The notes under the pieces: model-generated
Database searches by the model: none
Told to the model about the DNA's origin: nothing
What the model saw: the letters and a program-made list of their open reading frames with translations, nothing else
Shown: one piece after another, positions 1-5,777 of the stretch
Numbering within the stretch: the stretch's first letter is position 1
Layout of the letters: each line of letters begins with the position of its first letter
Position numbers and translations under genes: made by a program
Origin: Bryobacterales bacterium
GTDB lineage: Bacteria; Acidobacteriota; Terriglobia; Bryobacterales; Bryobacteraceae
Length of the DNA: 9,296 bases
Assembly (NCBI GenBank): GCA_016789785.1
Contig: JAEUQE010000292.1
Span: 1 to 9,296, forward strand
Direction of reading: 5' to 3'

Positions 1-362
1 GCACCGCCGATATCCCCCTCGCCGATCCTTCGGTGAGCCGGCAGCATGCGGAAATCCAGCTTCTGGATACCGGCTGTTTGTTTCTCATCGACTGCAACAG
101 CAGCAACGGCACGTGGTTGTTTCGTGAGGGGATTCCGAGACGCATTCAACAGGACACCGTCAGCGCCGGCGAAGAGATTCAATTCGGCAGCGTGCGCATT
201 GCTGCTTCCGATCTGATCGACGTCGCGCAACGCAGTCTCGCGCCTCCCGCGCCGCAACCTCAGGCGCGCACACTTCCCAAGAGCACGAAGCTGGTGCGCT
301 GCGGCTGTGGCGCAGTGGTGGCGCTGGGAAGCGAATGTCCTTTCTGTGGAGTGAACGTATGA
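1..362 (+). CDS. FHA-domain protein with C-terminal zinc ribbon (5' end outside window)
   Basis: This is the 3' part of a gene that starts before the window; the reading frame (codons from base 3) is open from the left edge to TGA 360-362. The first visible residues are the second half of a forkhead-associated (FHA) domain, a cytoplasmic phosphothreonine-binding fold. The hallmark Ser-Arg-x-His motif reads SVSRQHAEI (bases 30-56) and the Asn-Gly loop reads NSSNGTW (about 96-116), so the binding residues look intact. A GTG at 33 lies inside the FHA core and is not a plausible start. After a Pro/Ala-rich linker the protein ends in a Cys cluster, CGCG then CPFCG, which looks like a small zinc ribbon. 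It is the first visible gene of the operon and overlaps the next gene by 4 bases (ATGA). The inferred role is binding of a phosphorylated partner made by the kinase encoded downstream. What lies N-terminal of the FHA domain cannot be seen. Confidence 0.9.
   Translation, partial: TADIPLADPSVSRQHAEIQLLDTGCLFLIDCNSSNGTWLFREGIPRRIQQDTVSAGEEIQFGSVRIAASDLIDVAQRSLAPPAPQPQARTLPKSTKLVRCGCGAVVALGSECPFCGVNV
348..351 (+). promoter_or_regulatory. Ribosome binding site of the ExbB/MotA-like gene
   Basis: GGAG lies 7 bases before ATG 359 and inside the end of the upstream FHA gene. It supports ATG 359 over the in-frame ATG at 335, which would add eight residues with no obvious Shine-Dalgarno sequence and force a larger overlap. 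Confidence 0.7.
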
Positions 363-1174
363 ATTCCGAAGCCTCCGTCTCCGCACCGATTCCGACGCCG
401 CCCGCTTCATCCACCGGCTTTTGGTCGCTGCCCAGCCGCTCCATGGTGATGCTCGTGGCGGTGGCGCTGTCCATCGCATGCATCACTTTGCTGACCCTGA
501 CCCTGCGCGGGCGCGCCGCGGTGCTTATTCTCGACTACGGATCGGTGCACTTCCCCTATCCCTTCACCATCCAGAACATGATGCACGTCGTGTTCTTCAT
601 TGGCCTTGGCGAGATCTTCGTGCGCTGGCGGATCGGTGTGCGCGAGCATGCGTTTCTCAACAGCGGGTTTCTCCCGGAAGATGATCAGACGGTTCTCCAG
701 GTCCGTGATCTCGGTCCGGTCCGCCGCCGTGTGGCCGCGGCCTTCGACCGCGAGAACGGCTTTCTTCCCTCCCTCATCAACCTCGCGATTCTCCAGTTTC
801 AAGCAAGCCGCTCCATTGACCAGACTGCCGCGGTGGTGAGCAATTCCCTCGAGTTGATCGCGCACCGTGTCGACATGCGTTACGGTGTGGTGCGCTTCAT
901 CGCATGGCTCGTGCCGACACTCGGGTTCATCGGCACCGTGTACGGCCTGGGTGCGTCGCTTGCAGAGGCCGGCGATCCAACCAAGCAACTCGACACGAAG
1001 GAAGTGGCCAAGACGCTCGCGGTCGGCTTCGACTGCACGATGGTGGCGTTGATGCAAAGCGCGGTGCTCGTGTTCTTTCTCCAGTTGGTGCAGGAGAAGG
1101 AGGAGACTGCCGTCAACCACTCCGGAGACTACGTGCTTCGCAATCTCATCAACCGCCTTTACGTGGGCCAGTAG
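359..1174 (+). CDS. MotA/TolQ/ExbB-family proton channel subunit
   Basis: The predicted 271-residue inner-membrane protein has four hydrophobic segments at about 28-50, 72-92, 177-200 and 219-245, with a cytoplasmic-type loop of about 85 residues between the second and third. The third segment carries VPTLGFIGTVYGL, the signature of the MotA/TolQ/ExbB family, in which pentamers conduct protons around a dimer of an ExbD/TolR/MotB partner. T193 and T227 fall where ExbB has its conserved channel threonines (T148 and T181 in E. coli). The glutamate of ExbB TM4 is not at its usual place, but an aspartate, D225, sits in the segment (GFDCTMVAL). The next gene has an ExbD/MotB-like N-terminus, so the pair probably forms one stator-like complex. 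ATG 359 is chosen for its Shine-Dalgarno and its ATGA overlap with the upstream stop. I am sure of the family; which work it powers is unknown. It is not a standard TonB or Tol operon, since no TonB, TolA or TolB gene is adjacent. Confidence 0.88.
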   Translation: MNSEASVSAPIPTPPASSTGFWSLPSRSMVMLVAVALSIACITLLTLTLRGRAAVLILDYGSVHFPYPFTIQNMMHVVFFIGLGEIFVRWRIGVREHAFLNSGFLPEDDQTVLQVRDLGPVRRRVAAAFDRENGFLPSLINLAILQFQASRSIDQTAAVVSNSLELIAHRVDMRYGVVRFIAWLVPTLGFIGTVYGLGASLAEAGDPTKQLDTKEVAKTLAVGFDCTMVALMQSAVLVFFLQLVQEKEETAVNHSGDYVLRNLINRLYVGQ

Positions 1175-1175
1175 C

Positions 1176-1179
1176 GGAG
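1176..1179 (+). promoter_or_regulatory. Ribosome binding site of the ExbD/MotB-like coiled-coil gene
   Basis: GGAG is placed 7 bases before ATG 1187 in the 12-base gap after the ExbB-like stop. The closer ATG at 1182 is in another frame and is not the start. Confidence 0.65.
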
Positions 1180-1186
1180 CTATGCC

Positions 1187-2185
1187 ATGTCGATGAAAGC
1201 GGGAAATCGCGAGGTCAACATCTTCAACATGTCGCTGCTCGACATTCTGTGCGGCGCGCTGGGAGCGTTCTGCTTCCTGATGCTCGCGCTGTTCCCTTAC
1301 TACTCGCCGAAAGGGTTGACCGCGAAGGAGGCCGTCGAGCAGGCCGAGCAATTGCAGAAAGAGATCGAGGAGTTGAAGCGCAGGCTCGCAAACTCCACTG
1401 ATAAGGACAAGGTGCAGGCATTGCTGCAGAAGTTGGAAGGCAGGATTCGCATGCTGCAGGGACAGTTGAACAAGGCACTGCGCGAGTTGGAAGTGATGCG
1501 AGCCAAGAGCGCCCGCGCGGAAGAGGCCGAACGCGCCGCCCAGGAATTGCAGAAGCGCCTGGAGGAGTTGAAGGCGCAACTGGAGCCGGGAGATCCCCGC
1601 AAACTACTCGAGAAGATCGAAGAAGTGGAACGCCTGATGCAGGAACAGCAGGCCAGGCTGCAAAAGGCGGCCAAGGAGTTGGAGCAGAAGCAGGAGCAGG
1701 TTCGCAAGCTTTCCACGCGCAACCCGGTGCTGGTCAAGATGAACAGCCTTGTCACCGCTCACGACGTGGACCTCTACGTCTACTTCAACGCCAAAGACGC
1801 AAAGCAGGCCAAGCCGGATCCCGCGGTCAAGCAACGCCACGAATACAGCGATGAGTATTACGACGGCTGCGAGCGATCGACGTGCAGCGAGACGTGGATC
1901 ATGCGCGACGTGCCCCGCGGCGTGGACTTCGAGGTCTACTACAAGTTTCTTCAAGCCAACAAGGATAAGAAGCCCGCGCGTGTCACGGGTTCCTATTTCC
2001 ACGATGGCAAGGCCTACCCGCTGCCCGAAGCCACAATTCCTCGGGAGAAGACGATGGTTCTCGCCGGCGCCATTCGGGCAAATCCCGACTACACGGTGAC
2101 TTTCAAGCCTGCCCCGGAGTTCGAACAGTCTTACAAGCAACTGCTGGAGAAACAGGCGCCACCCAAGGAGACCAAGAAGCAATGA
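1187..2185 (+). CDS. One-TM ExbD/MotB-like protein with long periplasmic coiled coil
   Basis: The predicted protein has 332 residues. A short basic N-terminus leads into one hydrophobic helix (about 15-39) with an aspartate at its start, in NMSLLDILCGALGAF (D19). This matches the layout of ExbD, TolR and MotB, where a single Asp (D25 in E. coli ExbD, D32 in MotB) carries the proton. The positive-inside rule puts residues 40-332 in the periplasm. Residues about 45-178 are rich in Glu, Lys, Gln and Leu with heptad spacing and should form a long coiled coil, interrupted around 132-139 by Pro and Gly. Residues about 180-312 form a separate domain with alternating hydrophobic residues and two cysteines (C228, C233); I cannot assign it to a family. 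No OmpA-type peptidoglycan-binding domain is visible, unlike MotB or ZorB. It follows the ExbB-like gene by 12 bases, and its stop overlaps the next start (ATGA 2182-2185). The partner assignment is strong inference; the output of the complex is unknown. Confidence 0.8.
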   Translation: MSMKAGNREVNIFNMSLLDILCGALGAFCFLMLALFPYYSPKGLTAKEAVEQAEQLQKEIEELKRRLANSTDKDKVQALLQKLEGRIRMLQGQLNKALRELEVMRAKSARAEEAERAAQELQKRLEELKAQLEPGDPRKLLEKIEEVERLMQEQQARLQKAAKELEQKQEQVRKLSTRNPVLVKMNSLVTAHDVDLYVYFNAKDAKQAKPDPAVKQRHEYSDEYYDGCERSTCSETWIMRDVPRGVDFEVYYKFLQANKDKKPARVTGSYFHDGKAYPLPEATIPREKTMVLAGAIRANPDYTVTFKPAPEFEQSYKQLLEKQAPPKETKKQ

Positions 2186-2760
2186 TCCGCTGCAACGAAG
2201 GGCACTTCTACGATCCCGCGAAACACACTTCATGTCCATGGTGCGGGCAGCGCATCGACATCGGCGCTCGCATTCCCGAGACAGTTCCGGTGCGTCCCGG
2301 CCCTGCCGATCCGCTGAAGACAGTACCGGTGGCGCCGCCAACAGCGCCGCCCGCCGCTGTGCCGGCTCCGGCGCCGCAGGCCGTGGGAAAGACCGTGCGC
2401 CTGGTGCGGGAACAACTCGGCATCGATCCTGTGGTGGGTTGGTTGGTCTGCATGGAAGGCCCGGACCGTGGCAAGGACTACCGGCTGCATTCGGAGAAGA
2501 ACTTCATTGGCCGCGCAGCGTCGATGGATGTTTGCGTTTCCGGTGACGACGCAATCTCGCGCGAGAAGCACGCGGTGGTCACGTTCGAACCGAAGAAGCA
2601 GACGTTCTGGCTCTCGCCGGGAGAATCGAGCGGCCTCGTGTATCTGAATGGCGACATTCTGCACCTTCCGGCGCCGCTGAAGGATCGTGACGTCATCGAG
2701 ATCGGCAAAACCAAGCTCGTGCTGGTGCCGTTTGTCTCGGGCGAATTCCGATGGGAGTGA
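2182..2760 (+). CDS. Cytoplasmic FHA-domain protein with N-terminal zinc ribbon
   Basis: The 192-residue protein has no signal peptide or membrane segment. The N-terminus has Cys4, a GH pair at 7-8 and CPWCG at 18-22, which looks like a one-sided zinc ribbon. Residues 30-75 are a Pro/Ala/Thr linker with three similar motifs, ETVPV (T34), KTVPV (T47) and KTVRL (T71), which could be phosphorylation sites. Residues about 86-184 form an FHA domain: IGR at 109-111, ISREKHA at 125-131 and YLNGD at 154-158. The Ser-Arg to His spacing is one residue longer than in the classical motif, so this FHA belongs to a divergent subclass. The probable role is an adaptor that binds phosphothreonine on kinase targets, or on its own linker as the actinobacterial FHA switch protein GarA does. 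ATG 2182 overlaps the upstream TGA by 4 bases, and AAGGAG lies at 2165-2170. Confidence 0.87.
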   Translation: MIRCNEGHFYDPAKHTSCPWCGQRIDIGARIPETVPVRPGPADPLKTVPVAPPTAPPAAVPAPAPQAVGKTVRLVREQLGIDPVVGWLVCMEGPDRGKDYRLHSEKNFIGRAASMDVCVSGDDAISREKHAVVTFEPKKQTFWLSPGESSGLVYLNGDILHLPAPLKDRDVIEIGKTKLVLVPFVSGEFRWE

Positions 2761-2769
2761 TTTGACGCC

Positions 2770-3765
2770 GTGCCTTACGCCTTCGGCAATGCTCAGCACA
2801 TTGGCCTGCGCGAGCAGCAGCAGGATTCGTTCGGCTTCTCGGATCCGGCGAATGAGTCCTTCTGCTCGCACGCCGGATTCCTCGCCGTGGTGGCCGACGG
2901 GATGGGTGGCATGCAGCACGGGGATCTGGCGAGCCGCTCCGCGGTGCGCGCGTTCCTTCAGGCCTATGAGCGCAAGACGGTGGATGAGCCAATTCCTGAT
3001 GCGCTCTGGCGATGTCTTCACGAAGCCGCCGCGTATGTACGGTCCGCGCAAACAAGTCTCGCGGCTGGCGAAGAGATTGGCACAACGTTCGTGGCAGCGG
3101 CTCTGCACCAGCAGCATCTCTACTGGATTTCCGTTGGAGACAGCGGGCTGTTCCTCTATCGGGAAGGCGAATGGACGCAGTTGAACACGCCACACATCTA
3201 TGCCCGCGAACTCGATGCGCGCGCGGACCAGGGTGCGATCACGGTGGAGCAGGCGCTATCGGACCCGCAGCGGGAAGCGCTCACCAGCTTTCTCGGCGGC
3301 GAGATGAACGAGGTTGACCGCAACGTGCGCGCGTTGCCCCTGCATTCCAGCGATTGTCTCGTGCTTGCGAGCGACGGTCTGTTCAAGACTCTGGCACTCG
3401 ATGAGATGAGTTCGGCCATGGTGGGCGCGCTGCAGGAGCGTTGCGAAGCACTGGTCCGCCGCACTTTGGAGAAGCGATCGCCGGCACAGGACAACGTGAC
3501 CGCCGTTGCACTGGCCCTGGAGGAAACAGCACTCGGTGTTGCCTCGTCTCCACTGCCCAAGCCGCCTCTTCGCAGGGCGATGCGGCGCCGCGCCGGAATG
3601 CGCGTAGCCGTATTCGCCGCTGCACTGGCCGCGATGGCCGCGGGCTACTTTTGGCGAACGTACTGTTGCCAGCCTCCACCTGCGCCCTTGGCAAAGGAGA
3701 AGCCCGGTGAGGGCTACGATCCCGCCGTACTGCCACCGTCGGAAAAAGCTCAGGAGGACAAGTGA
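2770..3765 (+). CDS. Membrane-anchored PP2C-family Ser/Thr protein phosphatase
   Basis: The predicted protein has 331 residues. Residues 1-255 are a PP2C (PPM) metal-dependent phosphatase domain with its usual acidic metal ligands: D19 in REQQQDS, ADGMGG at 42-47, GTTF at 104-107, VGDSG at 122-126, ASDGLF at 200-205 and AQDNVT at 239-244. It should remove phosphate from Ser/Thr targets of the kinase in this operon. A basic stretch (RRAMRRR, 268-274) precedes one hydrophobic helix at about 277-295, so the catalytic domain is cytoplasmic and a 35-residue Pro-rich tail, with a CC pair just past the helix, faces the periplasm. The only usable start near the upstream stop is GTG 2770. GGGAG at 2753-2757 is 12 bases away, a rather long spacing that may mean weaker translation. 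It is followed at once by the protease-FHA gene. Confidence 0.9.
   Translation: MPYAFGNAQHIGLREQQQDSFGFSDPANESFCSHAGFLAVVADGMGGMQHGDLASRSAVRAFLQAYERKTVDEPIPDALWRCLHEAAAYVRSAQTSLAAGEEIGTTFVAAALHQQHLYWISVGDSGLFLYREGEWTQLNTPHIYARELDARADQGAITVEQALSDPQREALTSFLGGEMNEVDRNVRALPLHSSDCLVLASDGLFKTLALDEMSSAMVGALQERCEALVRRTLEKRSPAQDNVTAVALALEETALGVASSPLPKPPLRRAMRRRAGMRVAVFAAALAAMAAGYFWRTYCCQPPPAPLAKEKPGEGYDPAVLPPSEKAQEDK
3752..3757 (+). promoter_or_regulatory. Strong ribosome binding site (AGGAGG) deciding the protease start
   Basis: A full AGGAGG consensus lies 7 bases before ATG 3765 but only 4 bases before the in-frame GTG at 3762. It favours ATG 3765, which overlaps the upstream TGA by a single base (TGATG). 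It is the best Shine-Dalgarno sequence I see in the window. Confidence 0.75.
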
Positions 3766-5042
3766 TGAAGCTGATCTGCGCATTCCTGGGGATGCTCGCC
3801 GCACTCGCCGCCGAAGCGCCCATCGAGAAAATGAAACAGAGCACCGTGCGGGTTCACGTGGCCGTGTTCGATCCATCGCGGAATCAGGGCGCGATTGTGG
3901 GCAGTGGCAGCGGATTCATTGTCGGCGAGAAACAGGTTGCCACCAACTGGCACGTGTGCTGCATGCCGCTGCCGCGAGAACTGGCGCGTTTTCGCCTTGC
4001 GCTCATTGTTTCCACAGACAAGGAACATCAATACCCCGCGCAAGTGAAGTGGCGTTCCGCGGAAAAGGACCTTGCCATTCTCGAGACCGAGAAGCCGATG
4101 GAAAGGCAGCCGGTGCGCTTCGCAACGCGCAAGTCTCTGAAGGAGACACTCACGGTTTGGGCCATCGGATTTCCAGGCGCGGCGGATCGCGCGGGCGGCG
4201 AGGAAGGCATCTTCATCCCGACCATCACGGAGGGCAAAGTCAGCCGCTTCATCGCGGGCAGCTTCATGCCCGAAGGAACCGCCACGCGCGTGATCCAGCA
4301 CACGGCCGCGACCAACCCAGGCAACTCCGGCGGACCTCTCTTTGATGACTGCGGGCGGGTGATTGGTGTGAATCGCGCGAAATCATTGACCCAGGTGATT
4401 ACTCCGGATGGACGCACCGAACGTGTGCCGATGGGCGACGACATCAACTGGAGCGTGGAAGCGGCGGAGTTGTTGCCTGAGTTGTCGCGTTTCCAGATCA
4501 CACCGGAATCGAGTGACGAGGCATGTACCGCGCCAGTGCTCACACAAACGCAGACGATGCCCGGTTGGATGATGGGTGGGCAGGTGGTTTCGCTTGGTGC
4601 GGCCGCCGCGGCGCTGCTCCTTGCAATGAACCGGCGCGTGAGAACCACAGTTGCACAGAAGGTGACGCAGCGCCTGCGCTCCGGCCCCACACCAACACCG
4701 GCACCTGCCAGCGGAAAAGGGAAGGCGTCGCTACGTGGACTTGCCGGCGCCTACGCGGGCTCATCGATCGCACTGGAATCCACCTGTACTCTCGGGCGCG
4801 ATCCACAACTCGTCAATCTCGTGTTTCCCAACGACAGCGCTCAAGTGTCCAAGCGGCACTGCGAGGTACGCTTCGATCCCTCGCAAAAGCGCTTCTTCGT
4901 GCAGGACACATGGTCGAGCAACGGAACGTTTCTCGCGTCGGGCCAGCGCATTCCCGCGGGCAGCGCCGTGGAGTTGAAGCCTGGCGACCGTTTCTATCTC
5001 GGCACGCCCGACAACATGTTCGAGGTCCGCCTGGAGCAGTAG
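3765..5042 (+). CDS. Secreted trypsin/HtrA-type serine protease fused through a TM helix to an FHA domain
   Basis: The predicted protein has 425 residues. A short signal peptide (about 1-16, rich in Leu and Ala) is followed by a chymotrypsin-fold S1 protease of the HtrA/trypsin_2 type. The catalytic triad is visible: H63 in TNWHV, D102 in EKDLAIL and S188 in NPGNSGGPLF. The domain ends with INWSVEAAELL, the usual end of this family. No PDZ domain follows. Instead there is one hydrophobic helix (about 271-288), a basic stretch and Pro-rich linker, and a complete FHA domain (about 336-424) with LGRD at 343-346, VSKRHCEV at 361-368 and WSSNGTF at 383-389. The topology follows directly: protease in the periplasm, FHA in the cytoplasm. 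This could link phosphothreonine signalling to proteolysis of envelope targets. A CC pair (C65, C66) adjoins the catalytic His. The GTG at 3762 is an alternative start. Domain assignments are firm; the substrate is unknown. Confidence 0.9.
   Translation: MKLICAFLGMLAALAAEAPIEKMKQSTVRVHVAVFDPSRNQGAIVGSGSGFIVGEKQVATNWHVCCMPLPRELARFRLALIVSTDKEHQYPAQVKWRSAEKDLAILETEKPMERQPVRFATRKSLKETLTVWAIGFPGAADRAGGEEGIFIPTITEGKVSRFIAGSFMPEGTATRVIQHTAATNPGNSGGPLFDDCGRVIGVNRAKSLTQVITPDGRTERVPMGDDINWSVEAAELLPELSRFQITPESSDEACTAPVLTQTQTMPGWMMGGQVVSLGAAAAALLLAMNRRVRTTVAQKVTQRLRSGPTPTPAPASGKGKASLRGLAGAYAGSSIALESTCTLGRDPQLVNLVFPNDSAQVSKRHCEVRFDPSQKRFFVQDTWSSNGTFLASGQRIPAGSAVELKPGDRFYLGTPDNMFEVRLEQ
4575..4631 (+). other. 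TM helix separating the periplasmic protease from the cytoplasmic FHA domain
   Basis: Codons for residues about 271-289 encode a Gly/Ala/Leu-rich hydrophobic stretch followed by NRRVR, a positive-inside signal. It comes after a cleavable-type N-terminus, so the protein is type I, with its C-terminal FHA domain in the cytoplasm. Confidence 0.75.
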
Positions 5043-5768
5043 ATGCACTTCGACACTGCCATTCTGTGCGAGTCCGGAGGCCGCGGCTACAACGAAGACT
5101 GCTGCGGTCATCAGCAGCATGATGGCAACTCCGCATGGGTTCTCGCGGATGGCCTCGGGGGACACGGTTCCGGTGACATTGCCGCGCAGACCGCCGTGGA
5201 CGCAGTGCTGGCGCACTTTCGAACCAGGCCTGAAGTGTCTATTGAGAATCTGCTTGCGTGCCTTGTCAGCGGGCATGAGGCGGTGCTTGGCAAACAGAAC
5301 GGCAGTGCGGCGACGCGTCAGATGTATACGACGGCCGTGGTGCTGCTTGCATCCCAGCACACGGCCTGCTGGGGCCATGCCGGCGACTCGCGGCTCTACT
5401 TCTTTCACGGGGGCCGGATCGCGAAACGCACGCTCGATCACAGCGTTCCTCAAACCCTGGTGAGCGCGGGTCAACTCCGCGAGCGCGAGATCCGGTTTCA
5501 CGAGGATCGCAACCGGCTTCTGCGAACGCTCGGCTCGCGGCAGGAGTTGAAGCCAAGCGTCGATTCGCACGGCGCTCTGGAATCGGGTGACGCGTTCCTG
5601 CTCGTGAGCGACGGCTTTTGGGAGTACGTGTTCGAAACGGAAATGGAAGTGGAACTGGCTCGGGCCGCGAGTGCCGCCTCATGGATCGATGGAATGAAGC
5701 TGCGCTTGCGCACACGCGCCATGTCCGATCGCGACAACTGTTCGGCAATTGCCGTTTTCGTGGAGTGA
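5043..5768 (+). CDS. Soluble PP2C-family Ser/Thr protein phosphatase
   Basis: The 241-residue protein consists of one PP2C (PPM) domain with no membrane segment, close to the length of small bacterial phosphatases such as PppA of type VI secretion or Stp. The metal-binding and core motifs are all visible: YNED at 16-19, ADGLGGHG at 35-42, YTTAV at 95-99, AGDSRLY at 113-119, LDHS at 131-134, VSDGFWE at 188-194 and DRDNCSA at 229-235. It should reverse phosphorylation by the kinase encoded next. ATG 5043 abuts the upstream TAG (TAGATG), with GGAG at 5033-5036 at 6-base spacing. This is the second PP2C of the operon. It is clearly different in sequence from the membrane-anchored one, so a recent duplication is unlikely and the two probably act at different places or on different substrates. 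Confidence 0.92.
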   Translation: MHFDTAILCESGGRGYNEDCCGHQQHDGNSAWVLADGLGGHGSGDIAAQTAVDAVLAHFRTRPEVSIENLLACLVSGHEAVLGKQNGSAATRQMYTTAVVLLASQHTACWGHAGDSRLYFFHGGRIAKRTLDHSVPQTLVSAGQLREREIRFHEDRNRLLRTLGSRQELKPSVDSHGALESGDAFLLVSDGFWEYVFETEMEVELARAASAASWIDGMKLRLRTRAMSDRDNCSAIAVFVE

Positions 5769-5777
5769 AGCAGCCGT

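Noticed and set aside
335..358. Upstream in-frame ATG for the channel gene
   Set aside because: It would lengthen the overlap with the FHA gene to 28 bases and has no Shine-Dalgarno, while ATG 359 has GGAG at 7 bases and an ATGA overlap.
407..1579. Long open frame on the - strand (about 390 codons) opposite the channel and coiled-coil genes
   Set aside because: It spans two clear genes, its product is dominated by Leu, Gln, His and Arg runs typical of antisense reading of GC-rich coding DNA, and it shows no domain.
359..2185. Zorya defence system (ZorA/ZorB)
   Set aside because: The channel protein lacks the long cytoplasmic tail of ZorA, the partner lacks the OmpA-type domain of ZorB, and no ZorC, ZorD or ZorE-like gene follows.
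2230..3195. Long - strand open frame opposite the FHA and first PP2C genes
   Set aside because: It is antisense to two confidently assigned domains and its translation has no recognisable motif or signal.
3762..3764. GTG as start of the protease gene
   Set aside because: It lies only 4 bases from AGGAGG; ATG 3765 has optimal spacing. The difference is one residue.
4761..5570. Long - strand open frame opposite the FHA domain of the protease and the second PP2C
   Set aside because: Same reasoning: it covers the end of one real gene and most of the next and has no domain features.
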